Origin: Lepraria neglecta
Taxonomy: Eukaryota; Ascomycota; Lecanoromycetes; Lecanorales; Stereocaulaceae
Direction: 5' to 3'
DNA: 64,000 nucleotides
Assembly (NCBI GenBank): GCA_033220425.1
Contig: CM065650.1
Coordinates: forward strand, 1,116,001-1,180,000
In this document: one piece after another, positions 34,639 through 45,663 of the stretch
Numbering within the stretch: position 1 is the stretch's first letter
How the letters are laid out: each line of letters begins with the position of its first letter
Notes under the pieces: generated by a model
Told to the model about the DNA's origin: nothing
Seen by the model: the letters and a program-made list of their open reading frames with translations, nothing else
Database searches by the model: none
Made by a program: the position numbers and the translations under genes

Positions 34639-35847
34639 ATGGCCGAAGCGAATGTTCCCCCATTCTGGCTGCTCTTGCTTCCTTGTCCACCTTCTGATGT
34701 ATCTTTGAATAATTTGAGGTTGGCTTATGGACCAGGCCTTTCCCAGGCGCTGCAAAACGCCTCAAAAGCCTCTGCTGGAGCTTCCAATGTGATACTGGAC
34801 GTTGCCATAGCTTATGATGACAATTCTACTTTTACATACTCCCAGGTCCAGACTTTATTCGGACTCATGTACAGACTGATCTGTGTCATTTGTACAGAGC
34901 AGCGCATTGATCTAGAATACGGCAACGATGTTGATGCCCGTATCATACTCTTCCATACCGCTCAAGACAAACCCCTCCCTGATGGCAGTCTACTGCAGAA
35001 GTCTGTCATTGACCTGGGTACGCTGGCCAGCATTGACCGCGTATGGCAACAAGTTTGCTCCCTGGAAAGCGAGAACGCAGAAGCTTTAATTCAGGAATTT
35101 CTCCGGGTCAGAAATGGGTCCGCCCAACGAACAATCTCAGGACATCAGGTCGAAAGATTACCCGGGGGTCTTACTATTCGTGGGCAGCCAACGCAAGGTA
35201 TCAACACTCAAGGCACCTCTTTTCATCGGCATCGCTCTGTCGCCGTAGGAGGCACATTCGACCATCTTCATGCTGGCCATAAGTTACTTCTGACAATGGC
35301 AGCGCTGATTCTCAGCCCAGAACCCCCTCAGGCAAGATGCTTGACGATTGGCATTACTGGTGACGAACTCCTCAAAAACAAACAGTATCGAGAGGAGCTC
35401 GAGGATTTTCCCCAGCGTCAATCGGCCGTACAGCATTTCCTACTCGACATTTTGGAACTCATTTCACCCACCAATGTATTGGAGAGCACAAATAACATTC
35501 AGAGCGCGGAGCATCATGGCAGAGAAGTCCATAACGTTCTCAAGTCCGGTCTGACTATCAATTATGTAGAGATATTTGACCCGTGTGGACCGACCATCAC
35601 CGATGAAGCAATAGCGGCCCTTGTACTCTCTGGCGAGACGAGGAAGGGAGGAGAGGTCGTGAATGAGAAACGAGGCGAAAAAGGGTGGGCTACTCTAGAA
35701 GTCTTCGAAGTTGACGTACTCGATACTGGGGAGTGCGAAGCTGGCGATGAGGCTCAATCAGACGAAACATTTCAGAGCAAGATTAGCAGCACAGACATCA
35801 GACGCAAGGTGCACCAGAAGAAGTCCGGAGCAAATGGGAAAACCTAG
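34639..35847 (+). CDS. CAB4: phosphopantetheine adenylyltransferase (coenzyme A synthesis)
   Basis: A single exon of 402 aa from ATG 34639 (MAEANVPPFWLLLLPCPP). The enzyme transfers AMP from ATP to 4'-phosphopantetheine, giving dephospho-CoA. The C-terminal half is a nucleotidyltransferase fold with VAVGGTFDHLHAGHKLLL, holding the T/HxGH motif, then LTIGITGDELLKNK. The end has ISSTDIRRK, the ISSTxxR-type motif near the active site. The N-terminal half (about 200 residues) is the poorly conserved extension of fungal monofunctional PPATs. The dephospho-CoA kinase domain is absent, as in yeast Cab4. Confidence 0.9.
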   Translation: MAEANVPPFWLLLLPCPPSDVSLNNLRLAYGPGLSQALQNASKASAGASNVILDVAIAYDDNSTFTYSQVQTLFGLMYRLICVICTEQRIDLEYGNDVDARIILFHTAQDKPLPDGSLLQKSVIDLGTLASIDRVWQQVCSLESENAEALIQEFLRVRNGSAQRTISGHQVERLPGGLTIRGQPTQGINTQGTSFHRHRSVAVGGTFDHLHAGHKLLLTMAALILSPEPPQARCLTIGITGDELLKNKQYREELEDFPQRQSAVQHFLLDILELISPTNVLESTNNIQSAEHHGREVHNVLKSGLTINYVEIFDPCGPTITDEAIAALVLSGETRKGGEVVNEKRGEKGWATLEVFEVDVLDTGECEAGDEAQSDETFQSKISSTDIRRKVHQKKSGANGKT

Positions 35848-36759
35848 CGCAAACCAAGGACACAATACATTAATTGTGGCTTCTAATCGTCGCAAGCTCG
35901 CTTAGTTGCATCCTGCAGCAATGTGGAGAAGCTGCACCCAAGCTGCACCGTCATCCAATCAACAAGGGTACTCAGTAAGCCCGCAGTGAGCTATCCAACT
36001 CCAACTTGTCAGACTCGGTGACCTGTCGCAAGCTGGGCTCTGTTTGGTGTCAGAGACTCCCAAAGCATTGGGAGGACGTGTGGTGCGAAGCGCCTGTCAT
36101 GTCGCCTAAATCACTTCCGGTTAGGCTCTTTGGCATCGATCGCGAATTGGATCTCCGATGTGGTGTTTCCGTTGACGGCGCATTGCACCATGCTTCCACT
36201 CGTCAAATCAGGCTATATATAGCCTGCGGCTGTGGTTGCAAGCGGATTCCGAGCTTCATCGTGGGTTTGGATCAGCAACAGTCTGGGAATGCCGCTTTAT
36301 TTGTACCGTCCAGACAGGAGCGCCGTGCTGGCGCTATGCGAGTCGGGGTTACAATCTGCATGCTAAGAGCTGTCCGATCAAGCCCGCCTCCCGTCTGACT
36401 TCGGCTGTCAACCACTCGACAACAGTCCTACTATGATAGTTGCAGCGGGAAGGGTGTAGCCGGCATAGAAAGTTGATCATGTGACAAGATGTAGGGTGGC
36501 ATTAATTCTTGATTCGCCCTTTCTGCACGTCCACAGCGTTGCGCCTGCTGCTCGTTCTGCGGTGCGTCTTCCTTTTGCGCGGTGTGCTGGCAATGATGTC
36601 GTCTGACCTGCTATTCGTGTCTCCTTACATTGCTTTGGGGGCCAGTTTCTTGTCGCAGTTGGTTCCGTCTCAGTGTCCTTCCAATGTGCCCCTCACGAAG
36701 TGAAGCTGCCCGACCATCTCCCATTCCCCCCCACAAGCTTTCCGCCCTAGTCTCTTGGT
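35848..36759. other. intergenic, no supported gene
   Basis: The frame 36006-36398 lacks an ATG start and any motif. The last 250 bp, with C/T-rich tracts, would be the promoter of the F-box gene. Confidence 0.5.
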
Positions 36760-38366
36760 ATGGCCAGCATTCAAAGATTGTCGAATGAAATCTTGAAAGA
36801 GATTCTTGACCACATCGCATCAGACCCTCAAAAGTCAATAGCCGTTGACCGGCGAGAATACCTTTCGGTCGAGAGCTTCCGACCTCCCAGTCCTCCGCTG
36901 CCATCACAAGCCCATGACATTGGAAGCTTCAGACTGTCATGCCGAAGATTTGGAGAGCTGGGAATTCCTTATCAGTTCACCAGAGTGACCTTGCGATTCT
37001 CTTCGCGTGGGTTTCGACGGCTCGATGATATATGCAGCAATGGCCATCTGGCAAAGCACACGAGAAAGTTCAGCTATCTCGTCCCTCTTTTTTATTCCGA
37101 TAGTGAGTGTCCTGTGCTCCTTAGGAGAGGCGAAAGCTGACAATCAGCAAAGGTAGATCCCATGTGTGGGATTACATCCGGTCTATTAATGGCTCTCATG
37201 ATCCCTATGCAAGTGACTATTTCCATCTTTCGGATGCTACTGAACTACGAGGGAAAGAGCAAGATCAGGCAAAAATACTGCGAGCGAAAGATGACATTCG
37301 CGTTCTGAAGAAAGCGATGAAAGCCTTCACCATGCTTCAACATGTACAGATCCTCCGGCTTGAGAACGAGGCGGACCGACGCCTGATCAACTTCTTAATG
37401 ACCAGGCCGAACCATGGTCAGCCAGGCCAGCCACCAGTAGACTTGCGGTGGTCCCCTGCCTGTTATCATGCTATGAAGACCCTGACGGAAGCCTTGATGG
37501 ACGCCAAGTCACCTTTTAGCCGTTTTTCAGGACCAATGATGAGCCCACCTAGCATGCTTGCTGTTCAGCGGAAGATCCCGCAAGTATTGCCCTCCCTTGC
37601 CCCTGGACTCACCTGCCTGGAACTTCACTTTGAAGATGAGAGGGACCTAAGCAGACGCATTCTGGAGATGTCCGACACCTTCAAGTCGGTCTTTGCGGCA
37701 GCCAAAAACTTGCAAGCTGTGCATGTTGGGTTCCCTTCTCGCACCCCACTAGATCTGAGACTCGAGGATATATTTCACAACGTCAAATGGGAGAAGCTTC
37801 GTGCTTTTGGTATTCAAGCCTGGCATCTGGACGCCGACGAAGTCATTGATCTAGCAAGACGTCACAGTAAAACATTAAGGGGTCTTCGTTTACGTGACGT
37901 ACTGCTCAAAGAGGGAAGTAAGTGGAGGGACGTTCTCTTCACGCTGCGAGCAGAGATGGAACAGCTAGACTGGGTCAGTTTACGCCGAATCGACTATTCG
38001 AACCATTTCGAGGAGATCTCTGCTAGTAGCATGGAAGTACCTGATGAACCACCGGCCAGTGCTAGTGATAGCGACGACGAAGATGGATTTCCTGTTCATC
38101 TCAACAATCTAGATATCGACCCCGATAGTGAGGGCGAGGACTCTGATGAGAATAGTAATGCGGATACTGATCACGGGCCTGATGCGGACGAATTCGCCTT
38201 GTCGCCTGATACTCCGACCTCGATGCCTTTCTGCACTTGCTCACGCAGTTCGTACCCTGCCAACGCCGATGAACTGGGCGACAACGGGAGGTTTGTAACG
38301 TACCAGCAAAGGAAGATGTGGGAGAAATGGGTGTGCGGCAGGTGTATAGAGCACAACTTGTTCTGA
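36760..38366 (+). CDS. F-box domain protein
   Basis: Exons 36760-37102 and 37153-38366, 50-nt intron, 518 aa. The N-terminus IQRLSNEILKEILDHIA followed by FRLSCRRFGELGIPYQFTRV is an F-box/F-box-like pattern, which normally docks on Skp1 in an SCF ubiquitin ligase. The middle is Leu-rich without clear repeats (HVQILRLENEADRR, LTCLELHFEDERD). The tail is strongly acidic (SDSDDEDGF; DSEGEDSDENSNADTD) and ends with CTCSRSS...WEKWVCGRCIEHNLF, a small Cys cluster that could bind metal. Substrate unknown. It is one of several F-box-like genes in the window. Confidence 0.8.
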
Positions 38367-38544
38367 ATTATGCATTGTTATTCGATTGCTGCAATAAGCA
38401 TTTGCTAGTATTGATTCAGAATTCTTTTCTTTTTAGAGTACAGTACGAAGACAGCAAAAATTTCCTTCACTTCAACACAGAACACTTGGTATACATTTCT
38501 TCTTTACAAACGTACACAGGGAACCTAGTCATCTGCCGTATGTT

Positions 38545-38931
38545 CTAGCTTTTACCCCAACCATCCAGATTCTCCACAACAGGGACCCTTCCACTTCGAG
38601 TGATGATCCATTCCACCTCTTCATCTCCCTCATTAACTTCCTGATGCTCAGCATGGGCCGGTATCAAAGCGAAGTCCCCCTTTTCCAGAGTCTGTCTCTT
38701 CTTCCCTCCCTCTGACACTACCGCTCCTCGCCCTCGAACACAATATACCACAGTATCTTGCTCGCCGTGGTGATGGATGGCGGAGGAGGAGTGGGGCCTG
38801 GCTATCATGACGGAGGCGCAGATTTTGTCTGATTTGTCGATGATGGCACCTTGTCTGATCATGCCTTCTGTTTGGCCTGTGTTTGTGTGTACTTCTGAGG
38901 CTTTGGTGACCTCGACTGGAGCAGCCATCAT
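38545..38931 (-). CDS. small cupin-domain protein
   Basis: A single exon of 128 aa. The cupin barrel is shown by ARPHSSSAIHHHGEQDTVVY with the metal-binding His cluster, CVRGRGAVV, and the second motif KGDFALIPAHAEHQEVN. Small cupins of this kind include dioxygenases and isomerases; the sequence does not say which. Convergent with the F-box gene, about 180 bp between stops. Intact. Confidence 0.85.
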   Translation of the reverse strand: MMAAPVEVTKASEVHTNTGQTEGMIRQGAIIDKSDKICASVMIARPHSSSAIHHHGEQDTVVYCVRGRGAVVSEGGKKRQTLEKGDFALIPAHAEHQEVNEGDEEVEWIITRSGRVPVVENLDGWGKS

Positions 38932-39440
38932 GATCGAATATGGACGTCAACAGCCCCAAAAAAGCTTCAAATCTGCAAGATTGCCTCCTTCAGCAGCGAG
39001 CTTTGGAATGGATAGCTATCCCTTTTAGTGCTTTCAATCTCCCTGGTGTCCATTAATTCTAGATCAGTTCGACCGTAATATCTTGACCCGTGGTTGAAGC
39101 GTGTATGTGACTTGCATCTGTGACGCCGTCTCGCAGGCAGTCCAGCCCGCTCATAAACTTGCCGAGGTTAAGAAGGTTCCAGTCACGCGGGGGATAAAGG
39201 CCAATCACGAGACAAAGCGATTTGCTGACTTCCATGCCAAAGTGAACCAGAAACAAATAGCGGCAGCCGGCCTTGTATTCGCTGATTTCTATTTGTGGGG
39301 AGCGTCTTCTTCCGGCCGAGGCATCGTGAATGCTCCTTTCAATACGCCTGATTGTATAACACGTCTCCTTTCCTCCTACTCCAGACCGACCATCCATTGC
39401 CTCTTCTACAGTACAGATTTGATTCCCCCCATTTCTCACC
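38932..39440. promoter_or_regulatory. divergent promoter of the cupin and acyl-CoA dehydrogenase genes
   Basis: A 509-bp spacer between two divergent starts. A plus frame (39101-39460) runs through it but has no family signature. No specific motif recognised. Confidence 0.4.
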
Positions 39441-41400
39441 ATGTCGAAGACTTTCTCTAAAGATGAGGTGGCTGGCCACAAGACAAAAGATGACCTCTGG
39501 TAAGCAGGAACCCACCGGAGTCAATGGCCGCGACCTAACATAACCTCTACAGGATTTTGGTCGATGAGGAGGTCTACGACCTGACTAAATTCCAGCACGA
39601 GCACCCTGGCGGCCAGAAAAGTGAGTCCCCAGACCAAGCCCTTATCCCAAACGCTCGTGCCTTTCCCCCGAACTCATTCTGACTCTATATATTCAGTCCT
39701 CACACGAGTCGCCGGCAAAGATGCATCCAAGCAGTTTTGGAAGTACCATAACGAGGGCATTCTCAAGAAGTTCAAGCCACAATTACAGATCGGCTCCCTA
39801 GACAGCAAGAAACAAACCGCCCCTCCTACACCTCCCGCTACCCCACCACCGGAAGAGAAGAAGGCCAAAGCCCAAGACAAAGTGCAACCGCAGGCTGAGT
39901 CTGGAGCCGTAGCACCAGTCCCGACCAAAGATGCCGAGGAGGCAAACGAATCGATGGATCCATATGGGGCTATGATTCCTTACTCGGATCCGTCGTGGTA
40001 TCATGGCGTAAGAGTGTACACCAAAGATACTTGGATTTTCGACTAACCGTTGATCATAGTATCACTCGCCTTATTACAATCTAACCCATGCCGCTCTCCG
40101 CGACGAAGTCCGCCAATGGGTAGACAACGAGATCGAGCCCTACGTTACAGAATGGGACGAAGCCAAGGTTGTCCCGGGCAAGATCTACAAGCAGATGGGC
40201 GAGAAAGGCTACCTGGCTGGTCTGATGGGTCTCCACAAGTATCCAGCTGATCGAACACACCACCGTGTGAGGAGCGTTGGGCCAGAGCAATGGGACTTGT
40301 TCCATGAGCTGATCGTAACTGATGAGATCTCAAGAGCCGGAAGTGGCGGTCTGGTCTGGAACTTGCTTGGAGGATTCGGCATCGGCTGCCCTCCCCTGGT
40401 CAAGTTTGGGAAGAAGCCTTTGGTTGACAGGATATTACCCGGCATCTTGAACGGAGACAAGAGAATTTGCCTTGCCATCACGGAGCCGGACGCTGGCAGC
40501 GATGTCGCCAATTTGACTTGCGAGGCGAAGCTTACGGAAGACGGCAAGCACTATATCGTAAACGGCGAGAAGAAATGGATCACGAACGGTGTCTGGTCCG
40601 ACTACTTTACCACGGCTGTTCGTACGGGAGGTCCAGGCATGAATGGTGTCTCAGCACTACTGATTGAGCGCGAATCCGGTGGTGTCAGCACAAGAAAGAT
40701 GGACTGCCAGGGCGTCTGGTCAAGCGGCACTACATACGTGACTTTCGAGGATGTCAAGGTTCCGGTGGAGAACCTGCTCAGCAAGGAGAACCAGGGATTC
40801 AAAGGTAAGACAGCTTTCAGCCTTCGGTCCAACTGGTACTAATACGCTATTTCAGTCATAATGACAAATTTCAACCACGAGCGTATGGGCATAATAATTC
40901 AATGCATCCGCTTCTCTCGTGTCTGCTACGAAGAATCGATGAAATACGCCCACAAGCGTCGCACTTTCGGCAAGAAGCTCATCGATCATCCCGTCATCCG
41001 TCTTAAGCTTGCACATATGGTTCGCCAAATTGAAGCCTCTTACAACTGGCTAGAGAACCTTACATACCAGTGCGGTGTGATGGCTGAGACTGAGGCGATG
41101 TTGAAACTTGGTGGTGCGATTGCTGGATTGAAGGCTCAGGCTACGACGACCTTTGAATTCTGTGCCAGGGAAGCAAGTCAGATATTTGGTGGACTAAGTT
41201 ACAGCCGTGGTGGACAGGGTGCTAAGGTTCGTCGTCCTTCTATTTGTTGCTTAAGATTGAATACTAAAGACGAGTAGGTTGAGCGATTATATCGGGACGT
41301 TAGAGCATACGCTATTCCCGGTGGCAGCGAAGAGATCATGTTGGACCTGAGCATTAGGCAAGCACTGAGAGTGCACAAGGCTCTGGGGATGAAATTGTAA
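39441..41400 (+). CDS. acyl-CoA dehydrogenase with N-terminal cytochrome b5 domain
   Basis: Six exons: 39441-39499, 39553-39620, 39697-40007, 40060-40804, 40856-41226 and 41278-41400, 558 aa. Residues 1-75 are a cytochrome b5 domain (DLWILVDEEVYDLTKFQHEH, PGGQK with the axial-His HPGG motif). A Pro/Lys-rich linker follows, then a full acyl-CoA dehydrogenase: AITEPDAGSDVANL, GEKKWITNGVWSDY for flavin binding, GFKVIMTNFNHERMGI, HKRRTFGKKLIDHPVIR and PGGSEEIMLDLSIRQ. The family oxidises acyl-CoA with FAD; the fused haem domain probably receives the electrons, which is inference. The last intron has the weak donor GTTCGT; the others are standard. Cellular location is not evident. Confidence 0.92.
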
Positions 41401-41668
41401 ATGGGATAGAAACGCTTCCGTTAACCAGTACATACTTAGGGATGGTTTAACATGATGGCCACGGTGGTCAGTCTGAGTATGATAGAATTCACAGTGCATT
41501 TGAGATATTCAGCTATAAATCCTCAACAAAATCGAACCCCTTCTGCACTCAATCAAAATATAGTGTTGTAGACAATGCTTGGCTTGGCATTCGTAGTCTT
41601 TATAGCACCTCTCCCTTGACATAACGAATTTATCTACTTTAACATCATTCCCCAATCCACCTCACATA

Positions 41669-42425
41669 ATGACGACCCTAACCTCCCAAGATATCAAAAC
41701 CCTCGAACAAACCCGCCAGCGCCTCTCCCAACTCACCAACTCCCTCGCCTCCCTCCAACATTTGATCGAGACCACACACCCCCTCCCGCCATGGTATATG
41801 AGCTCAGCTAACCTGTCACTCCAATCCTACGCTTGGACCTTCTATTTCCCCAAAACACGATCCTCTACCAGCTAAGCTAATCCTACCAACTTATCAGGTC
41901 CTCGCTCCACACCCTCTCCCAAGTAATATCCCAGAACCTCCTCTCAGTATCCACCCACCTCTCCACCCACTCGGGGCTCCTCTCATCCCTAGCAGCCTAC
42001 CCCCTCCCCACCTACCCCGGCCGCGAAAAAGAGCCCGAGCTCAACCAACTCCTGCGCAAGAAATTAGAACCGCATGTGGAAGACTGGGTTGAAGATGGGC
42101 GGAAAGCTGGGGAGGAGATTGAGGGTGAAGTGCGAGGGGGGTGAAGGAGGTGACGGAGCTATGGGAGTGGGCGGGCATGGCGGCTAATGAGCAGGCGAGA
42201 AGTCATGAGTGGGGTGGGGAGTTTACGAATGAGGAGAGGGAGAGGGGGGTGGAGAATGTGGTTACGGGGTTGAGCAGGGGGGTGGGGGAGGAGAGTAGTG
42301 ATGAGAGTGATGAGGATGGGGAGGATGAGGAGGGGGAGGGGAGGGAGGGGAAAGAGGAAATGAAGCCGATGGGCATGGAGGATGTGCTGAGGTTTTTGGT
42401 GAGGGGGAGGGAGGTGAAGAGATGA
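41669..42425 (+). CDS. MED8: Mediator complex subunit 8, with a frame break
   Basis: Exon 1 is 41669-41793 and exon 2 starts at 41898 (104-nt intron). The sequence MTTLTSQDIKTLEQTRQRLS, QLTNSLASLQ, DPLPPW-like PLPPW and LLRKKLEPHVEDWVEDGRKA is characteristic of fungal Med8, part of the Mediator head that links activators to RNA polymerase II. After GEEIEGEVRGG the frame ends at TGA 42142-42144, but the next frame continues the family pattern without a gap (ELWEWAGMAANEQARSHEWG, GEFTNEERERGVENVVTGL) and ends MEDVLRFLVRG...KR at 42425. The shift lies in a run of six G (42136-42141). Since Med8 is essential in yeast, a sequence error is more likely than a true lesion. Confidence 0.85.
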
Positions 42426-43472
42426 CCCTGGCTCCTGGGATTGGACTTGATCGGATATTACTGGGACGTGAACGTTCCGATTCCTGGTTTGGATGGCATG
42501 AGGCATGATACACGATATCATGACATGGTTGCATAGCGAAGATACCCCAAGGCGTTTGCGATCGTGCTGGATGTAGGCTAAGTGAATGAGACTTTACATA
42601 AGCCATACTATTCACAGTCTCTTTACAAGGACGACTTCGAACTCAGCCTGCTGGAAGAAAACACGGATTTAATGGCCTGGAAGTATCTCTGGTGATTGAA
42701 TGATCTTTGCTCGTTCCTGTCCGTGAGCGGTGTTCCTTTCATTAGTACTACTCCATGATTTTCTTTCCTCCCATTTCATTCAGACTCGGAGGCTTGACTT
42801 CCATCGGTTGATTTTACCTGAGCTCTCTTACATGAACAACCATGATATGTTGCAAGCATCCCCCCGCTCTTGCCTGTACACGCAGCAAGATCTGGCACTG
42901 GCACCTCTACAGGTTCTTTTCATCATAGGAGGATGATCTTGGCAACTGCAGTGCTAGGGCATCAATACAAGTCTTGCTTCCGAACTCGAGCCTCGTGTCG
43001 ATAGATTTTCAAAAGCTTCTATCCTCGTTTCAACAACCTTTCAAAGAGAAGCCATCCAGATACTATTTGTGGATGGACATCTTGGCTCACATCTCAGCTC
43101 GGCAACTCCTTTCGAATCCGGCTAGTAATATTTTGCTTCCAAAATTGCGATTTAATCAATCAGCCACAGCCATTTTGTTTGGCCTCTTTCACTCAAAGAC
43201 CATTGACCATATATGGTCATGGTTATTATCACCGGCTGGTGGTGCTAACGCGTTAACATGATTACTGGGCTTAGCTTAGCTTACCTTATGTATGACCTTG
43301 CTGCCAATGTCGACACAAAGTCTAACTCTGAATATGATTGGAGTAATACATAAATCCTTCGCGTCTTTCGCAATCCGCGAAAACTCGAATTACTTCATTA
43401 CCCCAACTGCTCCCCTCCAATCCTCGTCCTCAATTGTCTCAATCTTGCCAATTGCCCTGATTACCAGCAACC
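42426..43472. other. intergenic, no gene seen
   Basis: About 1 kb with only short frames (for example 42974-43261) and no recognisable motif. AT content rises toward the middle. Confidence 0.5.
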
Positions 43473-44235
43473 ATGACAGCAACAACCCTCCTCTACTCCC
43501 AGCTCATCCAAACCATCACGCCCCCCTCCCCAAAGACCTTGCCTCCTACTAATAGCAAACTATTCGCCTACCCACCATCTCCCACCCCCGAACAGCAACC
43601 AACAAAAGTATTCCCCCTCCTCGCCCTCCCCCTCGAACTCCGCCTCCAAATCTACACCCACGCCCTCACTCTCCACAACCCCACCACTCCGAAAACCCCA
43701 ACCCACGACCACATGTCCCTCTTCCAAGATACAATATCCACCTCCCTGCTGCTAGTAAACCGGCAAATCTACCACGAAGCCCGCCTTCTCCCCTTCAGCA
43801 ACACTATCATCTTCACGAAATGCTTCAGCAGCTCAGTCTTCTGTGCTAGAAATTTTTTGACGAGGTTGGAACCCTGGCAGCGCGCCGCCCTTCGAAATAT
43901 GGAGATCAGCGTAGTAGGACGGGAGATCGTGGAGAGTTGGAGGCGGCTGGAGGGGTGGGAGGCTGTGGTTAGGATGTTGGATGGATGTAAGCGGTGTGTT
44001 GTGAGAGTTAATGTGAGGGAGGGGGATGTGCGGGTTCAGGCTGGGGAAGATGGGGGAGGTGATGGTGGGTGGTTGGCGAAGGGGGGGAATGTGGGACCGT
44101 TGGGGTTGGGGACGCGGGGGGGGTTGGTGGGGTGTGGAGTTGGTGGATTGTAGGGGGAGGGATGGGTGGGTTAGGGGGTTGATGGAGGGGAGTTTGAGTG
44201 GGGAGGGGGTGAGGGTGGAGTATTTTTGGGTTTGA
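43473..44235 (+). CDS. 2EXR/F-box-like hypothetical protein, C-terminus frame uncertain
   Basis: The frame MTATTLLYSQLIQTI...VFPLLALPLELRLQIYTHAL, then TSLLLVNRQIYHEARLLPFS, carries the LPxELRxxIY and LLxVNRQIYxEA motifs of the fungal 2EXR/F-box-like family. The frame as read ends at 44153 after a Gly-rich stretch. From the run of eight G at 44116-44123 a second frame (WWGVELVDCRGRDGWVRGLM...GVRVEYFWV, to 44235) looks more like the family's usual C-terminus, so an indel in the G run is possible. The sequence is extremely G-rich on the plus strand. Function unknown. Confidence 0.65.
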
Positions 44236-44328
44236 GGTTCGTGTCTCGTGATGTTATTATTTGTCTTGGAGAACTCAGCGAAAGGTTGAGAAATGGTCAG
44301 TCAATTGAGCCCATGCGGTGTGGGCTAT

Positions 44329-45342
44329 CTAGCCCCGACGACGTGTCGTTGGCCCTTTCGGCTTCGGTGTAGCGCCTGTACTTGAGCCCATTGCGATTTT
44401 CTCTGGCTTCTCTCCAATCTCACCCGCGTGAGATGCCGTTGCTGGGGCCTTCCAATAGTAAGTCTGTAGCTGTTGTAAGTATTCTGTTCAAATAGAATGC
44501 CTCTTACGCACAGAAGGTGCTTAATGGACCATTACATACCATCTGAGCAGCCAAGACAGCATTCAGAATGAATCCCGCTATGTAACCGTAGAGGATCAAC
44601 TTGTCGTCCACCTCCTTTAGGGTCGTGAAGATCCTAGTCATTGAACCAATGAGATAGTTGAAAACCTAGATATATAAAGTCAGCCCAGGGCCCTAGGATT
44701 TACCCAGCTCACAGAGTCTCCTCCATCTCTACACCTATCACTTACAGCAAAAGCGCTCAACTGCCCCGTCCCCCCTTCCTGCCAAATCGTCAAAATCTGC
44801 GGCACCTTACTCGCCACCCCTAACGCCCCAGCCCCCATCTGCGCCTTCGTCAACATCCCCATATCCACCAACTCCTCACTCTGCAACGCATACCCCGCCG
44901 CGGCCAGCGCCACCAAAAAACCCCCCGCCAAAACAGTCTTCCCCTGGAACTTCAACACCAATAGGCAAATGACGACGTTCTGCACAGCTATCATCGCCGT
45001 CTCGCCATATGTGCTGAATGGGAGGCCATTTCGAGCGGAGTAGGCGAGTGTGGTGAGGAAGGAGGATGTTTCGAGGGCGTAGGAGAGGAAGGATATTCCT
45101 GCGGCGGATTGGGAGGAGAGGAGTTTGAGGATTTGGGGGAGTTTGACTATTGAGGAGCCGGCGACAGTGGCAAGGCCGAGGGTTTTGGAGAGGGCGAGTG
45201 TTAGGCAGGATGTGTTGCTGATGTCAATGTCGAGAATTAGGGATTTGTAGCAGTCGGGGCCGACTAAGGAGAGACCGATGTCGCGGATTGGGGCGGGGAG
45301 GGAGCGCGTGATGGGTTGGAGGGTGTTGCGGAGGATGTCCAT
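44329..45342 (-). CDS. mannose-P-dolichol utilization defect 1 (MPDU1) homologue, PQ-loop protein
   Basis: Exons 45342-44746, 44665-44540 and 44463-44329 give 285 aa. MPDU1 is an ER membrane protein needed for use of dolichol-linked mannose and glucose in glycosylation. PQ-loop motifs are visible twice: GSSIVKLPQILKLLSSQSAA and ASKVPQILTIWQEGGTGQLS. Other signatures are SYALETSSFLTTLAYS, GLPFSTYGE, and VFNYLIGSMTRIFTTLKEVD. The C-terminus is Lys/Arg-rich (PKPKGPTTRRRG), as in ER residents. The last intron has two in-frame acceptors six bases apart (ACAG|CTACAG), so two isoforms differing by two residues are possible. ATG 45399 is in frame upstream but adds only a weak leader. Confidence 0.88.
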
Positions 45343-45663
45343 TGTGGATGTTGTTATGATTGTGGTGTGGGTTGCGGGTTGTTTGTGGTAAAGTAGCAAG
45401 GTGGTATGGGGAGGTCGCGAAAGATTTGTCCGTCAGCCCTATTCTACTGCCCGGTGTCCAGAAAGGAGCCCGAAAAGCCACGAGACTCAAGAATAAGGGG
45501 CCTTGAATATGACGATAAAGTATGGTATTACTTTCTATGAACTATGATACAATGCAATGCTTATGTAGGAGCCCAGCCAAGCCAGGCCTATGCATCCTCT
45601 CCCCCCTTTTACCATGATTAAAATATGGTATTAAGACAGTGAGATGGTGGTTAAGAGCGCTTC

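Noticed and set aside
36006-36398. 130-codon plus frame
   Set aside because: No ATG start, no family signature, low-complexity Cys/Arg content typical of chance frames.
39101-39460. 119-codon plus frame upstream of the acyl-CoA dehydrogenase gene
   Set aside because: It runs through the promoter into exon 1 in another frame and has no recognisable domain.
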